Assembly: GCA_951799405.1 (NCBI GenBank)
Contig: OX637337.1
Span: 3,286,001 to 3,350,000 of the forward strand
Length of the DNA stretch: 64,000 bases
Direction: 5' to 3'
Source of the DNA: Agapetus fuscipes
Taxonomy: Eukaryota; Arthropoda; Insecta; Trichoptera; Glossosomatidae
Shown: one piece after another, positions 48,620 through 60,496 of the stretch
Layout of the letters: every line of letters starts with the position of its first letter
Position numbering within the stretch: position 1 is the stretch's first letter
The notes under the pieces: model-generated
What the model was told of the DNA's origin: nothing
Database searches by the model: none
The model's input: only the letters and a program-made list of their open reading frames with translations
Translations under genes and position numbers: made by a program

Positions 48620-49890
48620 GACCAATTGATGAGGAGAAGGGATGGAGAGGGAAAAGTGAAGGAAACTCCCCATGGAGGACAAACTACCAACCGGGTTGTA
48701 GCGCCAATGCAGATTATGATTATAAAGTTCTACAACTTCAACACCCTCGCAATTTCGTCTTGAAACCGTCTCTGTAACCACTTTACCGCTGAGGGTGTAA
48801 TTATACATTTGGCGCACGCCAATTTGCTCCTGAGCGTTTGCGGAGCCTTCTCTTGAAGCCATATTTAAAGTTTAAACGGGCCATGCCATGGCTATCAAAT
48901 AATATGATCTAGTGATGGAGGACTGCCTGGGCAAGATGGCGTGATGCACAAGACACGCTAACCTGCCAAATAATTGCCGCGGAGGAATTATCAAAATTTG
49001 TTGCGTTGCTGTTACATTTTGATGGCATAGGTAACTTTAAAGTTTGTGTAACTTTAAGTTAAATGTAAAATTAATACAATGTGTGATATTATGGAGTCAT
49101 CCTAAGCACTTCAATCAATTTCGAATGAGTTATTTTAAAGGAATGGGAGAAAATATTTGTTCTAAAATGTAATTGCCTATACCCTATTGTAACGAGATGA
49201 ATTTGTTTGTTTAGTTGAATGGAACATTATATTTGAATTTGAATAAAAAAAAGGAAAACAAAAGAATGCAAAAGGACAGAAGAAGCTTCCCTGGTGAGAG
49301 AGCCACAAGCTGGTGTAAATTATAATGATAAATATTATTGTGTTTTGTGGTTATTGTAATTGTGAAACGAATAAAGTAAACATTTAATGTGGTTGTTGTA
49401 TTGAACAGTGTGTCGTTCATCTGTCAGTGGAAAACCCCTCACACTATGCACGCGTCTGTCTTGGGGTCCCCCTAGGACGCGGGGGCCCTGGTTCGGCCAC
49501 ACCACTCGAACTGCCCTTAATCTGGGCCTGCATATATTGCGAGGTGGCATATAAAATACATACCCTCAGGAGTAAGGGTGTGTCCTATAGCTGTCCATAT
49601 CGGGAGGGGTAGGGTGGGGCAATCAATCGGCTGCACCCTGCCTATCAGCTGATGACCCTCATGTCCCCTCGTGACCAGCGGCAACTCTTTCATTACATTA
49701 CCCCCTTCCATAGTCCATGCCACCATCCCTGAGGTCGTCACTTAAGGAATTAGGATCAGCTGACCGGATGCCGTGATGGAGGAGTTAAACTAAAATGTTT
49801 TATGCCTAAGTACCTGAAATTTTGAAAATGTAGAAGGAAAAAAACGATAGAAGAAATCTGTGACTGCAGACTTAACGGGTGTTGGTAGAT
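48620..49890. other. Interval with no recognised gene or named repeat
   Basis: Slightly GC-richer patches (49420-49520, 49600-49740) carry no sustained coding frame that I can name. Confidence 0.4.
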
Positions 49891-49894
49891 CTTG

Positions 49895-50020
49895 GTTCCA
49901 CGACATGATGCCCATAGACAGAATGTCCAATAATACAATGTCCACAGTCAAAATTTCAACGCGACAAAATGTCCATCGACAAAATGTCCATCGACATAAT
50001 GTCCACCGACATAATGTCCA
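49895..50020. repeat. CGACAAAATGTCCAT minisatellite, copy A
   Basis: Seven or more ~15-bp units: AGACAGAATGTCC, GCGACAAAATGTCCAT, CGACAAAATGTCCAT, CGACATAATGTCCAC. Each unit holds a near-palindromic GACAnnnTGTC core. Preceded by TTCCACGACA, as at 61638. Confidence 0.8.
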
Positions 50021-50101
50021 ATTTTTTTTTTGCTTTGTTTTGAAATCTTTAATCTATAATCTAATTGAATTATATTAAACTTTATATAAATTTTAAAATT
50101 C

Positions 50102-50220
50102 TAATAAAACACTGTTTTATTTTCACAATTCTGTTTATTTTATTTTCATTTATAACTACTAACATTTTCGATCATGTCGATCATCTTCCAAAAATGTGAA
50201 AATAAAACAGTGTTTTATTA
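50102..50220. repeat. 25-bp-arm palindrome (Penelope-like end)
   Basis: TAATAAAACACTGTTTTATT arm at 50102-50126 pairs perfectly with 50196-50220. The loop holds AACATTTTCGATCATGTCGA. Confidence 0.7.
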
Positions 50221-50309
50221 ATTTTTTTAAAGTTCTATAAAGTTTAATAGAATTCAATCAATATGAATTTTCTAACACAAACCATTTAAAATAAAATAAA
50301 AAATACAAT

Positions 50310-50715
50310 CCATGTTGCAAATTAACATTTAAAATTCACATTAAATGCATGCCACTACACATGCTGCATGTGTAGTGTGGCGAAGGGAGCCATACAACTC
50401 GATTCCCATCGGTTTTCCTTTTAAAATGAGGCAAAAATGATAATAAAGTAGACTGCACATGCTTTCAATGGGGGAAAAATACGTATCGTTTCTTTGGTTT
50501 TAAATGTATTTTTTTACTTTATGCCTATAATTTTTAACTACTTTGTTACCTCATTTTAAAAGGGAAGCCGATGGGTATCGAGTTGTATGGCACCCTTTGC
50601 TACTGCCATTGTGTACCTACATACAAAATAAACCATACTTCATTTACACGTAAAATTTGCAACTCCTGCCACCTTTCCTTAAAACTGAGATGGCATCGGC
50701 AAATGCGAATCAAGT
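50310..50715 (-). repeat. RTE 3'-tail repeat split by hAT MITE
   Basis: The left part 50310-50372 and right part 50606-50715 (CTCCTGCCACCTTTCCTTAA) are collinear with other copies. The MITE at 50373-50605 lies between. Confidence 0.65.
50373..50605. mobile_element. hAT-type MITE copy 2
   Basis: TIRs TAGTGTGGCGAAGGGAGCCA / CAGTAGCAAAGGGTGCCATA (inverted). Flanking duplications are degraded. Nested in an RTE tail. Confidence 0.82.
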
Positions 50716-51477
50716 TTTTACCTCAGACACATAAAACAATTTAAAATGTACGAGTACGTAGGTAAACCATGTTTTTTTTTGTAATATTTTTGGTAGTAAA
50801 ATAAAGGATTCACTCTGTTGCACCAGCGTCCTTAATTGTTCAAAAATATATTTGGATTTTGGGTGGTCACTTCGCTCATCATCCAGAATCCTTTGAGTTC
50901 GGACTTTCTTTTTGGGTGGGCCGGGCATCAAGAGACAACCCGTGCGTTAAACCGGAAAATTGACAAAGGATTTGCAAATTTAATCCGTTTAACTTCAATG
51001 TTTAGCTTTCTCTGCGATATTCTCAAGGTTGTTACATAGTGATTTGGGTATCGTTTTTATGACAATGGGACAAGCAGCAATTTGTTGCCATTATAGTAAT
51101 ATTTCTATTGTTGAAGAAGTATAATTTGTTGATAGTTGGGTCCAATGGTAATTTGTTGTGAAAATAGGGTGGTCCATTTGTCAAAGTGTACAAATTTAAA
51201 TCGAAACCCTATTCGTCTTTTTATTTTCCTTTGCTGTTATGCGTTTTATGTATACTACACTTTTTCAAACATTTGATTTTTCAATTTACGACGAAAATAT
51301 TTTTTCGAAGTTCAACGCATTGATTTAAAAACGGCTTTACAACTGTAGCTCAATTATTCAAAAGCTCATTATAGCGTGTCTGGATCCTTCCATACACACA
51401 TTTCCGGAATATGGTTACACATGGTTACACACATTCCTGAAATATAGGTACCTATTCATAAGTGGTAGAATCACAGT

Positions 51478-51738
51478 CTAATCTAATCTAATCTAAGTTG
51501 CAAAGATATGTTACATTGGGGATTCAAATTATATGCATTATCACAAGCAGACACGTAGGTACAAGTTCGCGCTTGCACATGCCACATGTGAACCTACAAC
51601 ATAAAAACCCAAATCTCAAATGGACATACACCCTGCAACTCTTGCCGACCTTCCTTGAAACAGGGATGACGTTGGAAAAGTGAACCATCATTTACAGCAT
51701 GGGTAGTCAGCCGCATACCAACCTATAAGTCAGGGAAC
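51478..51738 (-). repeat. RTE 3'-tail repeat with (TCTAA)n end
   Basis: CTAATCTAATCTAATCTAAG at the 3' end, then a full reverse tail to CAACCTATAAGTCAGGG. Confidence 0.82.
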
Positions 51739-51886
51739 ATACACAACAAATTACATTTCACAGTACAGGAATTTTTCCAGAGACTTATTCTCTCGCTCTA
51801 TATCTATTCTAGAGGCTCCTAGTCAATTCAGGAACACGCGAGAATAAGCCTTGGTCACATGTAAAATGTAAATATGATGCAGTTAT

Positions 51887-52249
51887 GTGAAGCATTTAGT
51901 GATCGATTACCGCTCTAGCCGTGAAACCGACAAAGCAGAAGTTGCAGAGCGAACCATGGGTATATGTAATCAATATGCAGAGAGCCTACCTCCAGGAAAG
52001 AACCTCGAGTGGCCCGTGTGGAAGACTATGAACAGATTGAGGACCAATGTTGGAAGAGCCCGGGCCAACATGTTGACCTGGGGATTTCTGGGACGGGAGG
52101 ACTCTACACTATGTGAGTGTGGAGCTCAGCAAACTATGGAGCACCTGCGGTGTTGTCCCTCCTGTCCGACAAGCTGCTCCATGGATGATCTCTTTGCGGG
52201 GAACCAAAGAGCTGTAGACATTGCTCGTTACTGGGCCAATACGGTGTGA
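51887..52249 (+). pseudogene. Non-LTR retrotransposon protein C-terminus (120 codons open)
   Basis: NRLRTNVGRARANMLTWGFL, then LCECGAQQTMEHLRCCPSCP is the zinc-ribbon-like C-terminal module (CxCGxxQTMxHLxxxCP) of many LINE ORF2 proteins. Open but lacking the RT. It is not a host gene. Confidence 0.7.
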
Positions 52250-52274
52250 AGCTGACACGAAGAAGAAGATGTAA

Positions 52275-52712
52275 TATAATCTATAATCTAAGTTGCAAGG
52301 ATATATTCATTCAAAGCTCTCAGATGTATGCCCACAAACAAACACGTGTAGTTCGCGCTTACAAATGCTGATTGTGTACTTACAAATAAAATCCAAACCT
52401 CAAATGAACATAAGCCCTGCAACTCTTGCCGACATTCCCTGAAACAGGGGTGACATTGGCAAAGTGAACCATTTTTTACAGTATGGGTGGTCAGCCTCAT
52501 ACCAACCTATAAGTCAAGGAAGACGAGTAATAAATAACATTTAAGTAACAACAACAAAACCTTAAAAATAAATCTATACAAAAAAGTCAAAAAATTCTTA
52601 TGCAAAAAATGTAGCAAAACTAATACATTACAGATCAGCATTGCAGATTAGCCGCCACTTCTTCCTGTCCTTGCATACTTCTTTCATTTCATCCAGAGTC
52701 ATAACCTTTTTC
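52275..52712 (-). mobile_element. RTE LINE 3' end (tail plus last codons)
   Basis: Tail at 52275-52520. 52622-52712 is the reverse complement of [24 protein letters not shown] codons. Confidence 0.78.
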
Positions 52713-53134
52713 ATACAAGATCTAATCAACTTCTTAAAAAATAAATTCTGTGAAATAAATATAACCGCAATTGTTTTACAAGTGAACCCGAGATAAAATC
52801 ATGAGAATATTATTATTTTGAGATTTTTTTTGGAATATTCTGGAAAGGGTATGGATGAAATAGAGTGTGCGCATGGTCGAGCGGGCTGTCTCTGCGCATG
52901 AATGTCGCACAGAGGATTTACTCGTAGTGAGGCGGCCCGCAGTTTATCCAACCCTAGCCTTTACATGCTGAGCTGAAGCCTTTGCCCCCTAGGGAAATAC
53001 CCGCCGTGTATGTAGAGCACCTGTGCGCCCTGAGATATCCTGAATATTCTAGCTTTAGAGTAACAATAAATATTTTTGCGTTACACAACACATGCGGGTA
53101 TTCCTTGAATTGTATGTATGTATATTGTTTTATA

Positions 53135-53590
53135 TAATATATAATCAAAGTTGCAGAGATATATTATAGTGGCGAAGGGTGCCATACAAGCCGATTCCCA
53201 TCGGTTTCCCGTTTTAAATGAGGCAAAAATAATAATAAAGTACGTATTGTTTTACATATAGATAATACGTATTGTTTCTTTGTTTTTTTTTTACTTTGTG
53301 CCTATATTTTTTAACTACTTTGTTACCTCATTTTAAAAGTGAAGCCGATGGGAATCGGCTTGTATGGCACCCTTCGCCACTGATGTATTAACATTTAAGG
53401 CTCTCAAATGCATGCCCACAAACAAGCACGTGTAGTTCGCGCTTACAAATGCTGAATGTGTACTCCTCAAATGAACATAAGCCCTACAAGTTTTGCCGAC
53501 CTACCCTGACACAGGGGTGACATTGGCAAAGTGAACCATTTTTTACAGTATGGGTGGTCAGCCTCATACCAACCTATAAGTCAAGGAATG
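53135..53590 (-). repeat. RTE 3'-tail repeat split by hAT MITE
   Basis: AATCAAAGTTGCAGAGATATATTA ends at 53166 and resumes at 53383 with ATGTATTAACATTTAAGG. Between them is the MITE. Confidence 0.82.
53167..53382. mobile_element. hAT-type MITE copy 3
   Basis: TIRs TAGTGGCGAAGGGTGCCATA / CAGTGGCGAAGGGTGCCATA. Duplications ATATATTA and ATGTATTA differ by one base. Confidence 0.87.
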
Positions 53591-53616
53591 AATTCTGATG
53601 ATGGTAATAATAATAA

Positions 53617-53712
53617 TAATATTAGGATGATTTATTTGGTCGGCGCTGTTTTTTGTGTCAATCACACCTCAAGAGCCCTCTTCGAGCTAGGACGTCGCTA
53701 TAGAAAGCGACG
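53617..53712 (-). repeat. tRNA-SINE-1 3' fragment
   Basis: TATTAGGATGATTTATTTGG then CACCTCAAGAGCCCTCTTCG, in reverse. Confidence 0.65.
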
Positions 53713-54170
53713 TTCAAGTTCAAACAAACAAAAACAGCAGATTTTGGGGAAAATCACTCTTTAATAATTGCCGTAAACTTTACTTTACTCAAGTTTTGCA
53801 ACTCGTACTACAGCCACGTAGATACAGTTCAACCTTCAGTGTCACTGTTTAACGACTTGCAAGCATTTTTTTTACTCTCGAGTGAAATGGAATGTCTTGT
53901 CGTGTCTCGGAAGATAAAAGAATTAGTACTCCGAGTATAAAACACAGTGTTAACTCACTTCAACGAAAACATTCATGAAAACTAAATCGCTCTCTAGGAG
54001 TGCAGCTGTACATTCTATACACTTTTGATTTACGCGATCGAGGTGAGCTAACGCGAAGTACGGCTGATTGGTCACCGTTTAACGCAGCGTATCGTGGAGA
54101 ATCGTTGCAGACCATTGAGTAATAACATAGAGGAGGAGAAACTATTTTACTGCATTAAAAAAAAAAAATA

Positions 54171-54449
54171 GGCTGATTTATTTGGTGAGCGCTGTTTTTG
54201 TGTGTATCACACCTCAAAAGCCCTCTGCGAGCTTGATCCTCGCTGCAGAAAGCGCCAATTCTCAAACAAGACCCAGTTGCTGTAAGGCTGGATGGACCTT
54301 TTGATGACCGGTCTTTGGTAAAGGTTTATGAATTTTTCAACCCAGCGAAGAGAAAATTTGAAAATATAAATGGTATTTTTTTATGCTCCGCCGGGATTCG
54401 AACCTTCCGTTTACGAGTCCGAAGTGTTACCACTGGACTACGGACCGGC
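54171..54449 (-). mobile_element. tRNA-SINE-1 copy
   Basis: Full reverse copy. The head is at 54385-54449 (CCGGTCCGTAGTCCAGTGGT), with a 10-base deletion in the B-box region. Confidence 0.82.
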
Positions 54450-54984
54450 CAAATTGCCATTGATACATACTATAGCCCACATCTGTCTCAGTCCTGTCAA
54501 ACGTGTTCATATGCAAATGTGTGTATATGTTCTTACGTGTCAAATTTTATGTTTTCTTGCTTTCTCCATTTTGTGTTTTGACACCCAATCATAACACATG
54601 CCATAATGTCTTAAAATAGCACCTTTTTCCTTTAAAATTTGTAAATTTTATCGATCACAAGATTTATACTGCATGCATCTATGTTCGGACTGCAATGTTA
54701 CCACCTGTCTAAAACATTTTTACTTTCGCCCGAGTTTTTTGTACACATGGAGATGCAACTGTAAAAGTTCTTTGTTCTCTTTCTTACTAATGACCATTTT
54801 CGTAAGTAGGTTGAAACAGATATACAATGTCTAATTTTGTTAACATAATCTCTAGTCCACAGATATATGCCAATGTTGCAGACTCTGTTTTATGGAGGGA
54901 CGAGAACGTGAAGGAAGCGACGGCCTCGTAAAGCGAGTAATTATAAATGAGGCGCCACATCACACCTCACAGGCATGTCAAACT

Positions 54985-55145
54985 TAGATGATAATGCATT
55001 TTGTACATGGAGGTTGCGGGTTCGAATCCCGGCAGATCACAAAAAATAGATCTACCATTTATATTTTCAAATATGCTTTCGCACTTTCAGTTAAAGTGTG
55101 CGGTTTTCCAGCTCCCGGTCGGGATGGTTCTAATTTCTCGTAAAA
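54985..55145 (+). repeat. Chimera of SINE-1 head and reverse SINE-2 body
   Basis: GGTTGCGGGTTCGAATCCCG (B box) and body to 55078 are SINE-1 plus. 55079-55145 (CTTTCAGTTAAAGTGTGCGG) is SINE-2 body in reverse. Confidence 0.5.
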
Positions 55146-55156
55146 ACTGAGATCTT

Positions 55157-55446
55157 GGACCGGTCCGTAGTCCAGTGGCAAACATTCCGGACTCGTAAAT
55201 GAAAGTTTGTGGATTCGAATCCCGGCGGAGCACAAAAATATACCATTAATATTTCGCTGGGTTGAAAAATTCATAAACCTTTACCAAAGACCGGAAACTG
55301 AAAGGTCCATCCAACCTTACAATAACTGGGTCTTGATTGAGAATTGGCGCTTTCTACAGCGACGACCAAGCTCGCAGAGGGCTCTTGAGGTGTGATACAC
55401 ACAAAAACAGCACTCACCAAATAAATCATCCTAATATTATTGTTAT
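55157..55446 (+). mobile_element. tRNA-SINE-1 copy, full length
   Basis: GGTCCGTAGTCCAGTGGC head, GATTCGAATCCC B box, complete body, then TAATATTATTGTTATTATT tail. Confidence 0.85.
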
Positions 55447-55449
55447 TAT

Positions 55450-55628
55450 TCATCAATGTCACCCCTGTTTCAGGGAATGTCGGCAAGAGTTGCGGGGCTT
55501 ATGTTCATTTGAGGTTTGGATTTTATTTGTAAGTACACTATCAGCATTTGTAAGTGCGAACTACACGTGTTTGTTTGTGGGCATACATCTGAGAGCTTTG
55601 AATGAATATATCCTTGCAACTTAGATTA
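55450..55628 (+). repeat. RTE 3'-tail repeat
   Basis: Forward copy lacking its first ~50 bases. It abuts the SINE-1 tail. Confidence 0.78.
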
Positions 55629-55754
55629 TTATTATTTATTATTATTATGGCATATATAATTATTGTTTTTTACACAATATGGAGGAAGCAAGAAAACATT
55701 AACTCGCGGCATGGAATGCAATCATTCTACCAACTGAGCTCTAAGACCGGTCTT

Positions 55755-55990
55755 TTTACGAGCCTTGTCGTCGCTACAAAGCACCCATTCTCAAGCAAGA
55801 CCCAGTTGCTGTAAGGCAGGATGGACATTTGGTGACCGGTCTTTGGTACAGGTTTATGAATTTTTCAACCTAGCGAAGAGTAAGTATATTTGAAAATATT
55901 AATCGTATATTTTTTGTGCTCTGCCGGAATTCGAGCCCACGACCTTCCATTTACGAGTCCAAAGCGTTACCACTAGACTACGGATCGGTC
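55755..55990 (-). mobile_element. tRNA-SINE-1 copy
   Basis: Reverse copy. The head is at 55920-55990 (GACCGATCCGTAGTCTAGTG). Confidence 0.8.
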
Positions 55991-56084
55991 AATATTTTGT
56001 TACTTAGTGCCTCATTTACATCAACCCTTCAAATATAAAGCAAGGCGTATACATCATAATGTGTAAATGGATTTATCTACCTAC

Positions 56085-56319
56085 CAGTGGCGAAGGGTGC
56101 CATATAAGCCGATTCCCATCGGTTTCCCGTTTGCAATGAGGCAAAAATGATAATAAAGTAGACTGCATGGTTGCAATGGGGAAATAATACGTATTGTTTC
56201 TTTGGTTTTAAATGTATTTTTTTACTTTGTGCCTATATTATATTTTTTTTAATACTTTGTTACATAATTCTAAAAGGGAAGCCTATGGGTACAGGCTTGT
56301 ATGGCACCCTTCGCCACTG
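56085..56319. mobile_element. hAT-type MITE copy 4 (TSD CTACCTAC)
   Basis: TIR CAGTGGCGAAGGGTGCCATA at both ends. Perfect 8-bp duplications CTACCTAC at 56077-56084 and 56320-56327. Confidence 0.9.
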
Positions 56320-56399
56320 CTACCTACCATATTATTACGTTTACCTTCAGTCTGTTTGTAAAATGCTCGTCGACTGTACAAATTCGCAAACATAATATT

Positions 56400-57000
56400 T
56401 GTTAAAATTTTCGCTTGAAATTTCGCCCGCGAAAAATGCCTTTGACTCGTGAGTTCATATTTGTGTTGAAGAAATAAAGCAAAAGCAAATATGACGTAGT
56501 CATCTTTTTGTGCATTTGATATTTTACACTAAAACACACGTAGAAATTAACAAAAAATTACGTGGTCTAAATAGATAAAGAATATAATATAGTAAGAAGA
56601 AAAAGTTCCCAAAAAAAATAATAACTACGTATACTCAGGTATGATTTCTCATATTGTTAGTTTTTGGTCCCTTATTATATAGCAAAAATAAGGATCATTC
56701 TCGAATCATTGAGAATCGGAACATGGGAGACTTTACTAGAATATACGACCAAACCCTCGAGATCTCGAACAATACAAATACAATATCAAATACAATTATA
56801 TAAGTACCTAACATCTACGTATGTCTAGAGAGACCTCGCAGACTTTATCACAGACACTAACACAGCAAACAAAATATGTACACAATTACATATTCGGAAC
56901 AATACAATACTCGCTATTTTCAATAATCGGTTCTACTCGCCACATGAAAAACACACATTTCTGTTAATTTTATCGAATCACAAAGCTTTCCTATTTGAAA
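56400..57000. other. AT-rich interval, nothing recognised
   Basis: No coding signal and no match to repeats elsewhere in the window. Confidence 0.4.
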
Positions 57001-57088
57001 CGCAACTAAGCTGCATATATAGTAAAAAAAATCACGCTATTCCCGAAGGAGTCTCATGTGGTATAACAATAATCTATTTATATTGCTG
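57001..57088 (-). repeat. tRNA-SINE-2 3' fragment
   Basis: CGCAACTAAGCTGCATATAT then CCCGAAGGAGTCTCATGTGG. Confidence 0.65.
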
Positions 57089-57094
57089 GTTAAG

Positions 57095-57430
57095 GCGTGT
57101 TATAAAGCTAAATCTGCCATTTTTGTTTCTTACACTTTATGGTCTTAGCAAAATAGTTACAGTAATGAAAAAAATCAAGCATGTTTATAATTTTTTTTAT
57201 CTGAATTATAAAGCTTGAACAAAATATATAACTTAAGAATTGCCACCACAAAAAAATATTTAAAAAAACACGTTTTTTTTTACATTTTTAGCTTTTTTTT
57301 CATGTGTGCTGTATTTTGGATTTTTTTTTTTGCTTTTTTATTACAGAATTATACATTGTTTAGGTTCTGTACTTAACATTTTTTTTATAATGTCAATAGT
57401 TTTTGAGTAAATATGGAAAAACTGAAACTA
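57095..57430. repeat. Homologue of the MULE-like element interior
   Basis: CTTACACTTTATGGTCTTAGC through AATATGGAAAAACTGAAACT is collinear with 48230-48540. It has no TIR or duplication here. Confidence 0.75.
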
Positions 57431-57514
57431 CTAAATGAATTAAATTTTATTTAAATCAAAGAACACAGTTTTTCCATATTTACTCAAAAACAATTGACAT
57501 TATAAAAAAAATGC

Positions 57515-57914
57515 TATTTTGCTAAGACCAACTTTTGTACCAACTGAGCTATCGACAGGACTTTGTAACTTTGCACATTGCATTCGTATTTTTGATTGAA
57601 CATCAAAACGTTCATATTTTAAGGCTTCATTATATGTAAGTAATACATTGTATTCTATGTTTGATATTGACATCATAAAATAGTTGTTTTTCAGGGAGCA
57701 AGTGGGCAGGACTGTAACTATTTTGCTAAGACCAACTTTTGTACCAACTGAGCTATCGACAGGACTTTGTAACTTTGCACATTGCATTCGTATTTTTGAT
57801 TGAACATCAAAACGTTCATATTTTAAGGCTTCATTATATGTAAGTAATACATTGTATTCTCTGTTTGATATTGACATCATAAAATAGTTGTTTTTCAGGG
57901 AGCAAGTGGGCAGG
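57515..57914. repeat. Tandem duplication, 204-bp unit x2
   Basis: 57515-57718 and 57719-57914 are almost identical (TATTTTGCTAAGACCAACTT to GGGAGCAAGTGGGCAGG). Each unit contains a stub of the SINE-2 head in reverse (CCAACTGAGCTATCGACAGG). Confidence 0.85.
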
Positions 57915-58889
57915 AGAAAGGGCATGAAAGACTGTCTGGATTAGGATAGAGCAGGATGGAACAAGGTGGAGTAAGGATGGGGCAGGATGGAGCTGGGCGA
58001 AGGAAGGTGGAACGAGGTGAAGCAGGGTGGAGGGATGCAATTCTAAGGAAAGGCTTTGAATGCGGGAGCGTCATGGAGGATGAATGAAAATAAAGACTCG
58101 AGTACTGCAAGAGACTGGAGAGTGCAGACTTACAATATGTGTTAGATGGGAAATATTTACATTTTTTTTAAAAATTGAAACAGAAATTTTGAGGCATTTA
58201 GATGGTTGATTTAAAAAGCCCGTCGTAGTAACGATACGATGTTATTATCAAACAGCAAAGCCATGGCTCATTCACAGCCTATAGTAAATTTTGTTTACAA
58301 AAAAAAGATTATCCGTAGATCAGCCATGGATCAAACGTTTTGTGGATAACACTAATAGTCGTTAAAAATCAATTTTAAGAAAGTTATAAAAAAATATCAG
58401 AAATAGGCAACTCTTATATATTTGTGCAACTTAGATTGTAGACATTTACTTTCTAACCCTTCATTTAATCTTTGTATAGGCTACAGGGAGAGTAGGTACA
58501 ATTTATTAACATAAACCGATTTTATGAATAAACTAATTTGCGCCTTATGACGTGAAGTTTGTTTATGAAACCAGTAGTACATTAATAAACTGTACTTACC
58601 CTGTAACAATATACATTTTTATTTACAAAATATTAATTTACCTTTTCCCTAGAAACCAGGCCGTTTGGCATCAAATTTTGTCGGTGGAATTTGTCCCGAG
58701 TTTATTGCTGAAATCTGTGTATTTTTTTTTTAGCATCCAGTTGCTTTATAAGTCTTTATATTAACCTGAGTATAGAACAGAGGTGGCACAAGCCATATGT
58801 AGAGTCCTATAGTGTGAGAGAGTCTGGCCTCGTGAAAGGGATGAAAGCGCGCCCCTGACTCTTGCAGAATGTTACATTAAATTAAGCAT

Positions 58890-59270
58890 TGCCGGATAAA
58901 GAAAGAAAAACTGGACGGGGGCTTTGGAAAATGAAAACATGAGAAATATACAAAATTTGTGTGTGTTTTGTAATTTTGTAAGAGGGGTTTGTTAATATAT
59001 CATGAAAAATAAGGGATGAATAAAATAATGCCCATAATCTCAGTTGCAAAGAAGAGACTGTATTCTCATTGAAAATAAGATAAAGAATAAAAACTGGACG
59101 AGGACTTTGAACAATGAAAACATGAGATATACTCATAATGATAATATGTGTGTGTTTTTTTTGTAATTGCATATTATGTTAGAGTTATTTTATTAACCAG
59201 AATAAAGGAGGAAAAAAATAATGCCCATAATCTAAGTTGCAAAGAAGAGATTCTCCTTTAAAAAAGGTAA
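58890..59270. repeat. Diverged ~190-bp tandem repeat
   Basis: ATGCCCATAATCTCAGTTGC at 59030 and ATGCCCATAATCTAAGTTGC at 59220, with AAAACTGGACG ... AATGAAAACATGAGA between. A third, weaker unit is at 59820-59885. Confidence 0.6.
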
Positions 59271-59310
59271 AAACTCTACGTGTGCTTTGAAAAATTAATA
59301 CATACATTAG

Positions 59311-59680
59311 AATTATTTAAAAATTCAAATGGATAAAAACAGAGTTTTAATTCACTTATTTTTTTTATCTTTTTCTGCTCGAACATTTTCGCCTAATGAG
59401 GCATCTAAATCTCTAAATCTAAATCTAAGCTGCAAAGATATGTATCATTTGAGATTCATATTAAATGCATTCCCATAAGCAGACATGCATAATTTCGCGC
59501 TTACACATGCCGCATGTGGATCTACAATATAAAAAACCCAATCTCAAATGAACATAAGCCCTGCAACTCTTGCCGACCTTCCCTGAAACAGGGGTGACAT
59601 TGGCAAAGAAAATTGAAATTGGCATCTTCATCATAAATGAATTAAAACACTGTTTTTATCCATTTGAATTTTTAAATAAT
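59311..59680. repeat. 43-bp-arm palindrome opened by an RTE tail insertion
   Basis: Arms at 59311-59354 and 59637-59680 (AATTATTTAAAAATTCAAAT). Near the loop, ACATTTTCGCCTAATGAGGC matches the 12299-12485 type. The RTE tail 59412-59608 lies between the arms. Confidence 0.75.
59412..59608 (-). repeat. RTE 3'-tail repeat nested in a palindrome
   Basis: TAAATCTAAATCTAAGCTGC then a reverse tail to GACATTGGCAAAG. Confidence 0.8.
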
Positions 59681-60148
59681 TAAAAATGGACTTTCACTGT
59701 GTAAATAGATTAACACTAAAAAATATAAAACATTAGATTTTATTTTTTTGATTATGTGAGAGGTTATTTTTAACATTAATATGTTAAAAATAGCCTCTCA
59801 TAAAAAAAAAAAAATCTGTGAAAAATAAGGGGTGAAAAAGAATGTCTGTAATCTAAGTTGCAATGAAGGTAAAAACTATTTTGTAGATGATTGCAAAATA
59901 CGAAAAACAGGAAATGAATGCTTGAATGATTGATGAAAAAATAGCTAAACTATACTGGTCACACTGACAACAATAAGAAAACGTATTTGAGAAACTTAAT
60001 AATATCTATTTATCAGATTTGAATAAAAAAATCAAGAGATTATAGGAAAAAAATCTTATGCAGCTTACGCCTTCTTTTCCGTGATACATTTTGGTAAAAA
60101 CTGCCGTTTACCGTGCTTACCGTTTTTTAAATGAATAAATCCGACTCG

Positions 60149-60395
60149 CAACGCAACTAAGCTACAAGTATAGTGTAATTTTTTGTCGTGTTATCCCCGA
60201 AGGGTTTCGCATGTGGCGAGTGAAAACTATTTGTTTTAACAGGATAGAGGGCCGACCTTACGCCAACTACTTCAGTTGAAAAGGGGGTTTCCCAGCTCTT
60301 GAGGGGGCTGAGCCTTATTTATTTTGAGAACTGAGTAAGCCTTGCCAGTATTTTATTTTGGGTTTTGAAATAAACACCGAAACGGAATGTTTAAT
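60149..60395 (-). mobile_element. tRNA-SINE-2 copy lacking the tRNA head
   Basis: Tail CGCAACTAAGCTACAAGTAT through body to AATAAACACCGAAACGG. Confidence 0.75.
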
Positions 60396-60496
60396 CGAAA
60401 TGTTTAAACCAATTTTCAATACGTAGTTGTAAAGTTTTTATAGAACAATTAGCAAAAAAAAATAACCGTAGTTTTTATTAACATTCACAATATTGT

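Noticed and set aside
51887..52249. Host gene candidate of 120 aa with a zinc-ribbon-like motif
   Set aside because: The CECGAQQTMEHLRCCP module is the C-terminus of non-LTR retrotransposon proteins.
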